Positions 23,971-36,640 are shown, counted from the first letter of the stretch. The stretch: 64,000 bases of DNA from Kwoniella bestiolae CBS 10118 (GCF_000512585.2 NC_089245.1:1550001-1614000), one strand, 5' to 3'. Translations and numbers: made by a program. Notes: generated from the sequence alone by a model not told the origin.

Positions 23971-25263
23971 GATGCCTGAGAGTGACTGATCTGACTAAAA
24001 ACCGATAGCGATGCGATACGAATTAGTGATAATGAAAGGTTGATTATATCATCAGAATAGACCGGAGATGTTTGTGTTGATCTGGGTATTTCCAGTCGCA
24101 GGGGAAGCAATCTTGGATTTGATTATAATGCTTTACTGATTGGGGAAGGTTTGATCACTCGTTGCCGCAGTACGAGTATCGGATAAGGATTTGAACCAGG
24201 CTTGTTGAAGAGATGTACGAGGTGAAAATCTGGAACGGAAGGGGAAATGAGATATGTGTTGATGCGGAGTGAGGTGTATGTGAGTGTTGGGTGTGCAGGA
24301 GGTTGCGTTGAAGGGCTGTGGGTCGGTGTGATTGTGGTTGTGTTGTGCGATGGGAATGATTATGATCACAATTATGATTGCGATTATTCAACCGGAAAGG
24401 ATGAGAGGGTACACCGAGGGTAGGGTGTCGATTTGGTCGATGAAGAGTGTTGCTGCAAAATGTCTTTGTCTACTGCGACTATTACCCTTAGCTTGTTGAG
24501 GCCTGTAAAGAGATCCTCCACTTGATGCGTTATGATGATGCTGATGATGATGATGCTGTGATAAGAAGAAGATGAAGAAGATGAAAAGAATGAAAAGATG
24601 TAAGAATGCCAAGACTAACTGTGGACTGTCAACTGTGAATTTAAGGATCAAGCTAAGGATCTATTTATCCCAAGAAATACGAGGGGACATGGTTGAAAAC
24701 CCTGATATATACAGTATCAAACACACAAACAATCCTCATCCTCAGCCGAGCGTCATCATCGTAACATCTCTTCATCTTGTCAACATGAGAACGCTTTGCT
24801 TCGTGGACAGTGAACTGCAGCTGAGATGCAAGTGCATCAAAGGGTGATCCATGACTCGTTCAACGTCCAGCTGAAAGCTACAAGCCATATATCACAGGTC
24901 ATCAAAGGACTTTTTTTGCATGATGACAGTCCGACACCTCAGGTATGGTATGACAGTCATGCCAAGAATGAAGACAGAGATAGTAACCAACAATTAAGAT
25001 ACCAAGAAGATGCATACTCCATAAATAGAAGATTCAGGTTGAAAAGCCAAGAAGATGAGCCCGAGGTCAAACATCCGGTCATATGCTTGTTACATACCTA
25101 GTTATGTAAACCGGGATTGACGATCGAGGTATATATACACATCGTGAATATGAATGGTTTTCATCTCCCTCTCACTGAGCTCAAAGTCCACTCGGTAATG
25201 CTGCCTAGAGCTCAATCCATCTTCGTCAACAAATTTGGTCTATCAAGTACGCACCTAAGGAAG
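23971..25263. promoter_or_regulatory. Intergenic region between NHA1 and DUF427 gene
   Basis: Divergent promoter region of about 1.3 kb. It holds an imperfect ATG/CTG triplet array (24532-24555), a purine-rich GAA/GATGAA block (24564-24598) and a TATATATA near 25129, about 135 bases before the chosen start of the DUF427 gene. Open frames of up to 91 codons have no recognisable domain. Confidence 0.5.
24532..24598. repeat. Triplet and purine-rich low-complexity repeat
   Basis: TGATGATG/CTGATGATG units followed by GAAGAAGATGAAGAAGATG-type purine repeats, in the intergenic space 0.6 kb upstream of NHA1. Confidence 0.8.
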
Positions 25264-26117
25264 ATGACTTCCAATCAAGCGATTCCTCTTGCTCCTCGGA
25301 AAGCCGAAGAGGACGTATGGAAGTACCCTCGTCCACCAGCTTTGCAACGTACACCCAAGTGAGAATCACCCAAATTATCTTCCAATCCAGCTTGCTGACT
25401 GACTGACTGACAACACCTCTTTTCAACTAGTCGTCTGAGAGTAGTCTGGACTTCTGCAGAGGGTATCGAGACGGTCATAGCTGATACCACCGAGGGTTAT
25501 CGAGTGCTGGAAACGAGGTGAGCGATCGAGGTCATTCTCATTCACCACGGACTCGAATGGTGGTAACGGGTTATAGTCATCCGCCAACATATTATCTCCC
25601 CCCTTCTGCAATCAAGGTACCTCTCACCAAAACATCAAGGCAAACTTTCTGCGAGGTCAGTAGCATAGCAAACAGAAGGAATCTGAAACCTGCTGACACG
25701 ATTCACATTTACACAGTGGAAGGGTAAAGCTTCGTATCATACCTTTAATCCCCCATCTTCTTCCAGGCCGATAAATGACAGGATATGGTCGTACCCCAGC
25801 CCTACACCAGGATTCACCCCTATAAAAGACTACCTGAGCTTCTACGCTTCTACCGGAATGAGTGAGGCTCAAGCAGGGGGAAGTTGGAGATGCTTCGTCG
25901 ACGATGAAGAGGTCGGAGTACAAGAGGGGTAAGCGAGATCCATCGATCGAGAGATCATCAGGCAGTCTGCTGACCTCTACAATTGCAGTGACTTCTACGG
26001 TGGATGGATCACAAGCAATATCAGAGGCAAGATGAAGGGAGGTAAGTGAGAAACACCAGAATGATGCCGGATTCAAGGCTGATGTGTGTCATAGGACCCG
26101 GTACATGGGGATGGTAG
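25264..26117 (+). CDS. DUF427 domain protein
   Basis: 182-aa protein made almost entirely of one DUF427 domain. Exons: 25264-25358, 25431-25517, 25577-25655, 25717-25928, 25989-26041, 26095-26117. Family features: RLRVVW near residue 32, GYRVLETSHPPTYYLPP, then FCEWKGKASY and WSYPSPTPG with the conserved aromatics. A C-terminal extension ends in GWITSNIRGKMKG and GTWGW. DUF427 proteins are common in bacteria and fungi, and no biochemical role is firmly established. An upstream in-frame ATG exists at 25198, but the one at 25264 directly precedes the domain with a reasonable context. The first intron contains four tandem CTGA units, any of which could be the branch point. Convergent with the Mss51-like gene, 72 bp between stops. 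Confidence 0.88.
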
Positions 26118-26189
26118 TTATGATGTATGATATATATACCATGAGTGGTCTGCATGCAGAATCGTGAACCGTACAAGTCCATCTCCAAT

Positions 26190-27979
26190 CTACACCCTAT
26201 CTTTACCATTGACAACATCGTATTTCTTTCCTCTTATACCCCAAGTACCCCAATTAGTCTTCACACCAACCCTCACATCCCATTCTGCAATCTCCCATTT
26301 CAAACTTCCGAAAGGGTTCACACCCGGTGTCAAGACCAATTCAAATTCATCTGTGACTCCTTCGATAGGTTCTATAGGTCCTGTAGGCAGCGCAACGTAA
26401 TCTGGGAATTCTCGAACGGCTGATCCAGGCGAAGAAGCGGAGGGAGGGTTGGTACCGAACAGAGCTGAGACGTCACGTTGCAAGTCTAATGGTGAAAAGG
26501 CAGTGAAGAAGAATGGACATTTCGTTTCCAAGATTTGCTGCAGTGGTCGTCTCCATGTCGTCTGAGCTTGAACGAGGGTCTCGGGTGGTGCGTAAGGTAC
26601 ATCTCTCGAATTTTCACCATCAACTTCCGCAGGTGAATAAGCATTGGCGGAATCTTCGGCGGTCGCTCCAGCTTCGGACTTGTTGACTTCCTCCGCTCGA
26701 TCAAACGTTATTTGGCCTTTACCGCCTTTTGTGATTTTCTCTAACAAGGGTTGATGGGGGAAACCGAAACCAGGTGAGAAAGCGAAGAACACGTCGGTGT
26801 ATGGGTCGAAAGGTCCGAACTGCTCGTGAATCTGCTCATAGGGTGCTCGTATAGATGTAAGGGATAGCCGCTGATTGTAATTGAGTGTATAGCTGGGTAC
26901 ACCCCATCCGCCTTCTTCAGAGAAAGCGTACTCTTTCTTTTGACGCTGCTCGGCACTGACTAATGGTAAACCGACTTCAGGTCCGATAAAGTAGATATTG
27001 AAGTTGGTTCGAGGGAAAAGCCAGCATAGTTGAGCCCATAGATGTGGAGGTAGGGTGGATTCGGCTCGAGCACCGAGTAGGAACAGTCGGAAGGGTGGTT
27101 GAGGCTTCTCGGGAACGGTCCCTTCAGTAGCACCGGGAGGCAAGTGGAGAATAGAGTGAACGGCTGTGCAAAAAGTTAGTGCTGATCCCAGGTAGCTCGA
27201 GAACGTCGACTCACCAGCCATACTACGTCGTCCTTCTCTGGTTATTCTACCATTGCCGGAAGTGAAAGGTCCATTCTGGTGCAAGACACCAGCGATGGTC
27301 ATAGGATAAGTGAGGATTTTAGACACATGTCGAACGGATCGATCGGAATCTATCGAAAGGAAATTTCGAGTGAAGAAGAGAGTGTCCCATGATGCAAAGT
27401 TGACGGCTGATTCGTATGGCTGTTCCTCTTTACTTTCGCATTAGTTAAAAGGCTCAGTCAAGAAGGCGGATATTTCAACTTACCAGGCATATTCTCAAAC
27501 TCGACCATCTTCCTACCGCTCCTCAAATCATGTTCATCCTCATTCACTTCCTTCAACCTCCCACAGTACTCCCTATGCTCCTCTTTACCTTCTTCCCATC
27601 TCTCCTGATTCTTATGCGTAGGCCAGCCACAATCCGGACAGTCGAACGCGGGCCTCACCCGTTCATGGTGTTTCTCAAAAGAGGTAGGACAGAGCGAGAC
27701 TGATTTTATTCGATCTGCTTTTTCTCGAAGTGCAGGAAAAGGTGATTGCGATAGAGGGTGGAACAGGTCATCTTGCGATAAGAGCGGTGGTGCAGGTTCG
27801 AAAGGCGTGGGAGTTTCCTTCTTCTTGAATATCCCGAAGAATGTACGCGTTTGGATGTGAGATGATGAAGGAGCGGTGGATCGGAGGGGTAAGATGGCGG
27901 AAGATCGGAGTGAAGGCGAGCGTATAGATGAGCTTGCGATCCGCCTAGGTACTTTTGCTCTTCTGATGGAGGACCTCAT
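26190..27979 (-). CDS. MSS51: Mss51-like mitochondrial COX1 translational activator
   Basis: 560-aa protein. Exons (minus): 27979-27484, 27427-27215, 27163-26190. The N-terminus is rich in Arg and Ser with almost no acids (residues 1-46), a good mitochondrial presequence. It is followed by the Mss51 zinc-finger-like motif CPDCGWPTHKNQERW (C114, C117) with C139 downstream. The large C-terminal region matches Mss51 in pattern: a Rossmann-like block with FRLFLLGARAESTLP, and FNIYFIGPEVGLPL. In yeast, Mss51 activates COX1 mRNA translation and assists Cox1 assembly. CP dipeptides at C97 and C114 and a later KCPFFFTAF could correspond to heme-sensing CPX motifs. Divergent from the ankyrin gene across a short space with an E-box palindrome. 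Confidence 0.88.
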
Positions 27980-28418
27980 GGCTGATTCTGGGTGGTGCTG
28001 ATGGACCAAAAAGCAAACAAAGTATGAACGGTGAATTGATCTTTGAGGATAGGATGAATTATTTCAACAATCAACAATCGTGAAATATCGGAGAGAGGGA
28101 GAGGGAGAAAGAAAGAGGGAAAGCGTACCATTAATGCAGCACTGTACATATACATGTCACGTGACACACTAACCCCCACCGCACACGCCTCAAGTTTGGC
28201 TTTCTTGATTTCGATCCTGTCGATTCTGTGTTGTTGTATTCCTCTGATTTATATCTGTATCTATAACTAACACCTCTTGCTTAAACAATTCTTAACCTCA
28301 ATCTCCCATACAAACAACCCAACCCGCCGAGTCGGATCGGATGGTGGGGCTATAGCGAGTCTGACTGACCTCTCGTTGGGCATACATGTGTACAATCGAT
28401 CTCTAGGCGATAGATATC
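27980..28418. promoter_or_regulatory. Shared promoter of MSS51-like and ankyrin genes
   Basis: Divergent region of 439 bp containing GTCACGTGAC at 28156-28165 and a GA-rich stretch (about 28085-28130) on the plus strand, i.e. CT-rich for the minus-strand gene. No other gene seen. Confidence 0.5.
28156..28165. promoter_or_regulatory. E-box palindrome GTCACGTGAC
   Basis: Same perfect 10-bp palindrome as at 1894-1903, here 177 bases upstream of the MSS51-like start and 254 bases upstream of the ankyrin gene start. Candidate bHLH factor site. Confidence 0.45.
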
Positions 28419-29529
28419 ATGCCAGTTACTCTGACACATCTGCCAGTAGAAGTAAGTAAACCCTCATCAAGTTTCAACCTTACATTGGTCAGCTGATAGA
28501 AGTGGACTCTACAGCTACTTCATCATATCCATCTCCTGGCTCTAAATCCATTCCTGCCATGCGTGAATAATCACCTTCACTCCATCTTCCACCAACCTTC
28601 CCCACACTACGCTGCGATCTACCTTCTCGAGTTATATTCCGCCTATGGTCCAAACGAGATTCTCACTCGTGCACTCAGACACCCAATATGTACCGTAGAG
28701 GTAACAGAGGAGATACGGAAGATCTGGGATCGGCGTAGAGGATATGTGGAACCCCTCCGAAAGGAAGAATTATCAAAGTCACCCAATACCAAGCGAAGGG
28801 ATTCGACTGGATCTGTAATCAAACGGGATCAGCGGCATAGACCTAGATCAAGATCAAGATCACCTTCACCTTCACCCACACCACCTCCCGAACCTACCGC
28901 ACCAGCACTCAGATGCTCAGAACTCCCTCGTCGCTTGTTTCGAGATCCTTTCAACCCTTCTCAGCCTGTCCACCCATTGATCACCTATCTATTCAGCAAA
29001 TACGACCCCTCACCAAATTCTCATAAAGGGTATCCACTCTTTCGAGCAATCCTAACTTCAAACTACGAGCTGGTATCCTTCTTACTGCTTCATGGTGCAG
29101 ATCCAAGCATAAGAGATTGTTTCGCTCTGGACATAGCTATATCGATGAAGGATCTGAGAATGGTCCAATTGCTGGTGGAGCGAGATCCATCTGACTCGGG
29201 TTCGGGTCCGAATTCATCACCTGCCAAGGAGGGTGTGAAGAAGGGCAAGAAGGTGAAATTGGGTGATAGAGTCGAGATTGGGACCAGAATGGTGGAAAAG
29301 GCGATAGAGAAGGGTTCACAGGAGATTATCAATTATTTCGTGTATGACAAGAGTGAGCTTCCTTCTTGTATACATAGACAAAACCATGAAAATGGTACCA
29401 AGCTAACACAGTTCACACATAGAGGTCATGCCGCCTCTTCATTCAATTATGAACATCGGTAAATCCGATCGCAGCAAGTCGCAAAAGCGCAAGAAACCCT
29501 CAAGATCTTCCTTACCCACCAAAGCATAA
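28419..29529 (+). CDS. Ankyrin-repeat protein with short F-box-like start
   Basis: 325-aa protein, exons 28419-28451, 28515-29352, 29423-29529. The first exon encodes only 11 residues (MPVTLTHLPVE); joined to the next exon it gives LPVELLHHIHLLALNP, reminiscent of an F-box or similar helical start, though too short to be sure. Residues ~85-125 are a Lys/Arg/Ser/Pro-rich linker with an SRSRSRSPSPSP-like run. Ankyrin-type repeats follow at about 160-270: GYPLFRAILTSNYELVSFLLLHGADPSIRD and DIAISMKDLRMVQLLVE. The C-terminus is basic. A substrate-adaptor or scaffold role is possible but not shown. Convergent with the kinase gene. Confidence 0.8.
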
Positions 29530-29700
29530 TGAACACTCAGCACCAGCGCATGTTGTATTAGTATCATACCGGAACATTGGCAGTTAAATTATTGTTGATA
29601 TACTCATTGGATGCATTATAAGTATTCGTGTACCGAGCAAAATCATTGTCCCCTAAATCCAGATGGCAAGTACAAGATGAACATCTGTCCTATCGTCCTA

Positions 29701-32700
29701 TCACTCTTCGTCCTCCTCCTCTTCCTCGATGACAGGCGCAGCCGATCGTCCAGTTGGTAACCCCCTTCTTGCCCTGCTTCCTCCACCTCCCCCACTACCG
29801 CTCATGCTGTCCATACCTATACCCAATCCCGTAGGTTCCTTGTTCTTCCCCTTATCATTCTCCTGCTTTTCCTCTAGACTTGTTCTTCGTCCCCTCTCGC
29901 GTCGCTTACCAGCAGGGGTAGATGCTTTCATCGAAGCGTTGACAGTTGGGAAAGCAGATGCTCTCGCCCCATTTATCCACATCTGATTTGTGGTACTACT
30001 AACACCTCGACCTCCGATCTGACCCAATCCACAGGCGTACTCTTCCTCTTCTTCCGATATCCAATCGTCGTCTTGCTTCTTCTGAAACACATCACGTATG
30101 GGTCCTTTCTTGACTTGAGCAGAGAGTGGTGATCGAGTGCGATGTATCTGCTGAGCCAGTGAATTCTTGCTTTCCCTTCGCCGGCGTTGTGAGCGTAGGG
30201 AAGAAGGATCATCACGACCACTATCATCCAGATCACCTTCCTTATCTCTCCTACCTTCCACTGACGAAGCTCGACTTGAAGCATTCGATTTGATACTGGA
30301 AGCTACCGATGAGGGACGTAATGACTGATTATCATGAATGACCCGGTAATGTCGCACACGCGATGAATCACTTCCTCCAGGAGCCCTTCGACGATAGTTG
30401 TGCAGAGGCGAAGCTGGTGCACCACCCTTGAAACGACCAGAGGCGTTGTCAGAGACGAGTGAAGGGGAACGCATCGACATGGATGACCGTCGACTATTGC
30501 CTCGTTGAAGAGAGTGTGCTGAGCCTGGTCTGGATGGGAAATCGACGTATTCTCGGTCGGAAGTCGGGGTCTGACTCCCGTGACTTCGCTGACTGGTCCT
30601 TCTATACAACCCACTCAATTCGCTGGGATCGTGCAAGTTGTGACCATCGAAGGACGATCGCCTGGATGTGACGCTACTGGACCGGCGGGAGTGCATTGGA
30701 GGTCGACCGTCCAATGAGGTTCGTCTCGATCCGGGAAGAGCCAGAGGTGTCCTGTGGATATGAGGCGCACGAGCATTGGGTCCACGACTAAGAACAACTG
30801 CTGGTGACACTTTGCTTTCAGATGCTAGAGGTGAACCAGGTATTTCTCTCTTCCTTCTACGCTTATCCTCATTGAACAAATGACGGAAAGTAGTCCACAG
30901 ACTATCTCGTTTGTTGCCTTTGGGATTCTTCGAGGGTCCAGCGACAAGCTGGTCGGCTGTGATGGATCCAGTGGACGATGAAGCAGGAACGTCTTCCGTC
31001 AAATCGACAGCAGCGCCCAGGTGTTGAGCTGATCTACCGAGTGATGCTTGTTTTTCGCGCTGGGGTGTGGTGAGAGGGGTAGCAATGAGCGGGGGAGTGG
31101 GTGCAGGAGACGGTCGTAGCAGTGAGTCGTGATCCGGATCGGGTCGGGGTAATACTTTATGTTTGGGAGGAGGTTTATGGAGTTTGGATGGAGAGGTACT
31201 ACGCTTATCATCCTTGTGCGAGTGTGAGGAAGCAGGTGAATCGGTTTCTGCTGGTCGATCTTCGGTTTTCTTACTTCCCACCCAGGCGGAAGTCGCTCGC
31301 TGTAACATCGACATGGAGGGCGATCGTCTTTTTGCACTGCGATCCTCGCCGTCACGAGCTGGTGAGGCTTCAGGTGTCGAGAGCAGATCCCGAGTGGGTT
31401 CACGGGGAGGAGTAGTGGGAGTTTGGGGATGTGGGGCAAGAGTACCGGGAGGAGGTTTTAATTCGAATTGGGGCGGACTAATAGCATTGAGGGCTTCGAC
31501 AGCTGAAGAATTGGAGGATAAGGGGAGATTGTCAGGGGATGCAAAGATCGGCTGACTCGGTCCAGTGATGGGTGCACCCAGATCCATGATGGTGAAAGAT
31601 GGTGTGATAGGTATTGAAGCGGTTTCATCCTTGAAGGTGACAGCTGGTGAGTTTCGGAATTCAGGTGACTCTCCAATGGTAGTCGCTTGTTCCTTGGCCG
31701 CTTCTCTGGCTTTTCTCCTTTCCTCACGAGCATAAGCAGCTGCTTTCTCTCTCTTCTTCGCAGCAGTAGCTTCTCGAGCGACGATGACATCGTCTGTCTC
31801 GCCTCTCTCCGCTTGCTTCGCTCGCAGTATCCACCACATTGCGGCGCTAGAGTCGCACGCATCACTTTCGACCGAGTGCCTGAGCTGACCGACATCCATG
31901 CCCATATCATTGAGCTGGTTAAGCAGGTATTTCTCAGATGGAGTGGTGAAAGGAGGTGGCCTCTCTTCATTCAGTCTGACCATGTAATCTTCAGGGTGAT
32001 ACCTCTGCCACTGTCCGGACAGACTGTGATGAGAATGGCGACGTTCCATAGACATGGTTGAAGAGACCGATCGTCGTTTGGTCCGCGAAGGAGTACGCGA
32101 GTGTTGAGCCACCGGAAGGTGTAGAGAATGTTCGTCAAGGATGGGTAGGCTGGCTGGTGTATCCTCACCCTCATTCTCCTCATCTTCCTCCTTCTGTCCT
32201 TCGAGAGATGATTTCACGGCGACTCTGTTTTTGACGTAAGATCCGCTCTTTGGTGACGCTGAACCAGGTCTTCTGATAGTTGATTGACTGCTGTTCGGGT
32301 GAAGTAATTCGAGAGCTTTCTCCGTTGCGCTGAATTCACTACTGTTGACACGATGAACGGGCGGTTCTATATCTTCTCCGTCATCTTCCTCAGCAGTGGT
32401 AGGTGGAGTAGTGCCAGTTCCGTTCTCGCTGTCAGCCGCAGATGTTTCGGATGGTTCGGATTCAACATGAGGGACAGTAGGCGTGTGCAATGACAGAGGA
32501 GATGGTTGAGCCATGTGAGGGGTCAGACGAGACGATCCATTCTTGTTGAAAGGTTCAGCGAAGAACTCGTCGCCCGATCCAGGACTGGTGGGGAGAGGTG
32601 AAGGGGGAATAGAGTGTGAGTCCCCGGAATGACCTTGCAATCGATCTACAATCGTCATTTTGAACCATGGATGGTTGAAGATCCCTTCAATGGTGAGTCG

Positions 32701-33820
32701 TTGGGAGGGTTCCTGCTGTAGCATTCCTCGAATGAGGGATCGAGCCTCTGCTTAATGTCAGCGACAAAGGACAAAGGATGAGGTTGGAGGATTGTTACTT
32801 ACCCTCACTCAACCATTCTGGCTCCTCATATTCTCCTTTTATGATCAATTCCTTCATTACCCTCTCGTCATCGTCGTCAAACGGAAGTCCACCACACAGC
32901 AGTGTATATAGGATGATTCCCATTGACCAAATGTCCGTTTCCACTCCCAAGTATTTCCTTCCCGCTAGCATCTCTGGACTGGCGTAACCTGCACATGGTA
33001 ACTCAGCATAAGATGGACAAAACCTGGACTGGAAAAGCACTTACCAGTCGTTCCGCAAAAGGTTTCCATTCTGAAGACTTGTCAGCATCACCCTACAGGT
33101 AAAGAGTGCTGATACTCACAGCCTCCCCCTCTGCCATTCTCTGACAAATCCCAAATCTCCCAGCTTTATCCTGAGTTCCCCATCTAACAAGACGTTCTCC
33201 AGCTTCAAATCTCGATGTACCACACCCTGCCTATGCATCCATCCTACAGCAACAGCCAATTCCCCAAAAAGCTTCCTCGCTTCTCCCTCTAACATCCGCC
33301 CCCTTTCCACCAGGTAATCAAACAGTTCTCCTCCGCTACATAGCTCCGTGACTAACCATATGTGCGATTCTGTAGCGATGATCTCGTGTAGGTGGACGAT
33401 GGAGGGATGATGTAATCTCCTGTGATGGTGGATCTCGCGAGTAAGATGAGGAGTGAACGATTTGGGTATCTTCTTGATAGCGCACCTCGTGCCCGTCAGA
33501 CGATGGGTAGCGATGTGGACAGAGCCATATGTACCTAAACATGAACATGAGAGATGTCAGCTTGACTATGTCACAGTGACTGATATGATAACCCACCTTC
33601 ACCGATGACACGTCCTAACGTATATCCTCCTATGATCTTGAGTTTATCCGTCCCCAGCTCTTTTGCAAGCTCTTGATAGGCGTTGGTAAGCTATGTGGTA
33701 TGTCAGCAACGATCATACATAAGTGAAGAGGATACCACCCACCTGAGCTTGCTTGTTGTTGGCAGAATTAGCGGTATAGCTGTAATTGGTCTGGCCTCCC
33801 ACACGCCGAGGCGCTGCCAT
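29701..33820 (-). CDS. CAMK-like Ser/Thr protein kinase with UBA-like segment
   Basis: 1282-aa kinase. Exons (minus): 33820-33743, 33690-33597, 33534-33120, 33070-33045 (only 26 nt), 32988-32803, 32750-29701. Kinase domain at about residues 48-300: glycine loop GEGTYGSV, lysine K78 (AIKKI), catalytic HRDLKLEN (D166, N171), activation segment with CGTTGYASPEM, and WSMGIILYTLLCGGLPF. The metal-binding motif is DLG (184-186) instead of DFG. A UBA-like segment with LNDMGMDVGQLRHSV and AAMWWILRAK lies near 535-585, a pairing known from fungal AMPK/MARK-related kinases. The remaining ~700 residues are Ser/Pro/Arg-rich, ending in an acidic tail. The substrate and exact subfamily are not determined. 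Confidence 0.88.
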
Positions 33821-35133
33821 TGTCGAGGTCCAGATCTTAGCGGTCCACTTTGGTTATTCTTGGAAGTGGGCGAAAGCAAATGCAGGAGATTGAAAGCGGG
33901 TGTTGAACGCAGAATCGTGTCGTAACGAGCGATGCGCGATTGGTAATTGACGGGGACGTCACCTGTTCTGTACGCTTTTATGTCAATGATGTTGGGTGAT
34001 AGCCGATGCTTTTAGCGTGAGGCCAGCGTCGACAGTGTCGATCGGTATATGAATGGGATGGTGTACGAGGTACGATGTATCGTCTGTTATCGTTTGTTGA
34101 TGTCGGATGAGATTACAAATGATAGAGATAGATGACAACAGAAGGTGGTTTAAAGATGTTTTTCAGGGGAACAAAAGTGTAAAGGCTAAGAGAATGTCAT
34201 CACGGCCGTACGAGTAGTAGCTTTGATATATGGATCATCCATATCATCTTCATGCATATCACAACTAGGTCGCAGCTCTCTTGTCTGATGCATTCATCAG
34301 CTCAGCAGTCCCATCCCTGCTCGGTGCTAATGTGTGACGGCAGGGAGGGACACGCGATTAGCTCAGCTCCAGCTGGCCGGGTGGTAAACAGGGACAAAGG
34401 AAACTAGATGTTGAACTCGTTACAGATTTAATGTTCAATACAACGGACAATATGCAGATCATGAAGATTGCATTCTGCTCTGATAAGATAGATAGTCTAC
34501 CTAGACCTTATGACGGATGCTGAAAGCAAAATGAACCTGTAAACAATCTGACAAGATACTGATTGTGAACAGTGCATCCTCCCTGACTTGCGGATTGGTG
34601 GGCCAAATGAACGCTGTATCCTTTTTTAGGGTTGCAGGATCAAGTACTCCGCTTTCTCGCCCTTTCCGTTTGCATGATCAGTCAGTCTTCAAGCAGACCA
34701 CTGAGCCTTTGCTTGTGAGAGTATCCTCTCAGCTGCTGTTCAAACCCGTATCATGACAATGGTGTGATGGTATACTTTACCTAGGGATAACAAGCTGTCT
34801 TTGCCGTTGATAGAGTGAGTAAGCAGAGCGTCTCCCTGCCCAGGTAGGTAAATGGAGATCAGGGAGATGGAGACATCTTTAGGCTTTGGCCCCAACTGCA
34901 GCTCAGCTCAGCTCGGACCCTTGTCTCCTTCGGCGAAAGGCCAGGCAGGTCCAGGCACCTACACGCGGGCACGAGCAACACACCTATATTTCGGTGGCCG
35001 TTTACAAGAGTTCCAGTAAGGTTGTTAGCCATCACGGAGACACACGTATCTCGACAATATATATATATACATAGGTTGCATATGTACATATACCTTGTCT
35101 TGTACCTTTCGTACACCTTTCTATCGCAACAGA
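33821..35133. other. Intergenic region
   Basis: Promoter region for the kinase (minus) and the acetyltransferase-like gene (plus), about 1.3 kb. It contains a GAGATAGATGACAAC-type purine stretch near 34125, an overlapping CAGCTCAGCTCAGCTC run near 34900, and a TATATATATATACATA element at about 35059-35074, 60-75 bases before the next start codon. No gene recognised. Confidence 0.45.
35059..35074 (+). promoter_or_regulatory. TA-rich TATA-like element
   Basis: TATATATATATACATA about 60-75 bases upstream of the start codon at 35134. The position fits a TATA box of the acetyltransferase-like gene; inferred by position. Confidence 0.45.
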
Positions 35134-36640
35134 ATGACTAATGAGACTGAGCAGATAAGACCCTGTAAGTAGCCAGGATGGAATGGTATACGCCAGCGTT
35201 CATTAACAGTATCGCTTTCTCGCAGTATCGCTGCACGAGCGATACAGTGTTGCAAGACGGAACTCGACTTTCCCCGCCGTGGTGGTAGTGGCCGTAGCGT
35301 ACCCGTCTTCCTCTGTCTTACCTTCCCAGCCATCTCTCGAAAACCGAATCATCGAGTTACAACGACATTTCCCTCTCCTGTACAGCAGTGTGGAAGGTGT
35401 GAGAACGACCAAACCGTACTTCAAGAGTAGAGACGAAATATGGTCACCTAGTGAAATCCTCTTTTCTACAACATATATGCCCAAAGCCGATGCGAAAGAA
35501 GAACTGGCCGAGGTCTTCGGTGAAGAACCGTATGTATTGGGTAGGAAGCAAGATTTCTGGTCCGGCCCAGCTTGGCAAGTCCGAATGCATACCCACCCCG
35601 AATCCGAATCATCACGAGCATACCTCACTTTGGCTATCGATCATATCTATAATGACGGACGAGGTCTCCTGGCTCTGCTGGAATTCCTGCTTGCCGATGA
35701 CATCTCGTCATTACCATACGAGAAGCTATCTGAAATCCCAAGAGTGGAAGATACCATCAGCATGAAGCCGACAATGGGGTACTTCCTTCCGATCGTATTC
35801 GACAAATTACTATTGCCTAAACTACCAAACTTCATCCAACCTTACTTCAAGAAACCCACGCCATGGCCCTCGACAGTCATCCGACAAAGTCCAGTCGACT
35901 GTCCACCTGCTCAAACCCTCATCTCTCTCCCGCTCGATCTCATCACAAACCTCAAGCTCGTTTCGAAAGAACACGGCATCAAGACATTACATGGTCTCCT
36001 CAAAGCCGCTTTCATGGTCAGTGTCTGGTCGGTCTACCGCTACACCCTCACTCCATTCATCGTACGCGGGTCCACCCCTCGATCGGAAAGAACTTCAACA
36101 TTAGGTCATGCGCTGTGTACGGGCAATTATGTTTCTTCCCATAAAGTGGATATCCCCATGGATGGGAAAGACGATTTCTGGGTGATAGCCAAGAAAGTAG
36201 CAGATGAACTGATCGATCCTCAAGCTATGCAAACTGGTCGAATGGATATGGGCATGCTGGCTTGGGTACCTGATGGAGAGTTCGACCCACCACACGAAGA
36301 TCCTCGACGAGTCACCAAGTGGGAAGATTTCTTCTTATCTGGGGCGTACTCTCCCGCACCCTTCAACGAGAGTGTCAGTTTCTCCAACCTGGGTGTGACG
36401 AAACTTCCCAAGGGTGCAGATGACTTGATTTGGGGTCAGGAAGCATCCCCGTACGCTCCTCCGTTCAACGCTAGTGTGATTGGACATGAGGGTGGATTGA
36501 GGATGATAGTGGTCTGGAAGGAAGGGTCGGCGGTGATCAAGGAAGAGGTAGAACAGCTGAAGAAGGTGTTTGAGGGAGTTCTGAGGAAATTGGTTGAGGG
36601 TGTGGACAACACAACTTTGGAGGTTCTAACCAAGGTATAG
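35134..36640 (+). CDS. Alcohol O-acetyltransferase-like protein
   Basis: 481-aa member of the alcohol acetyltransferase/condensation-type acyltransferase family, which uses acetyl-CoA or another acyl-CoA. Exons: 35134-35164 (31 nt) and 35226-36640. The short first exon restores the typical family N-terminus (PLSLHERYSVARRN). The catalytic HxxxD motif is HIYND (H150, D154) followed by GRG. Family blocks such as STTYMPK, TGNYVSSHKVDIP and SFSNLGVTKLP are visible. Fungal relatives make volatile acetate esters or N-acetylate compounds. The substrate here cannot be assigned. It sits between long intergenic regions with no partner biosynthetic genes. Confidence 0.82.

Noticed and set aside
25391..25412. 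Tandem CTGACTGACTGACTGACA as a possible repeat element
   Set aside because: Lies in the branch-point position of the first intron of the DUF427 gene and is explained as repeated branch-site sequence.
34348..34440. tRNA A-box-like stretch (GCGATTAGCTCAGCTC)
   Set aside because: No matching B box or cloverleaf partner follows within a normal distance.
35203..35628. 141-codon antisense frame inside the acetyltransferase-like gene
   Set aside because: Shadow of a well-supported coding region on the other strand; no independent evidence.
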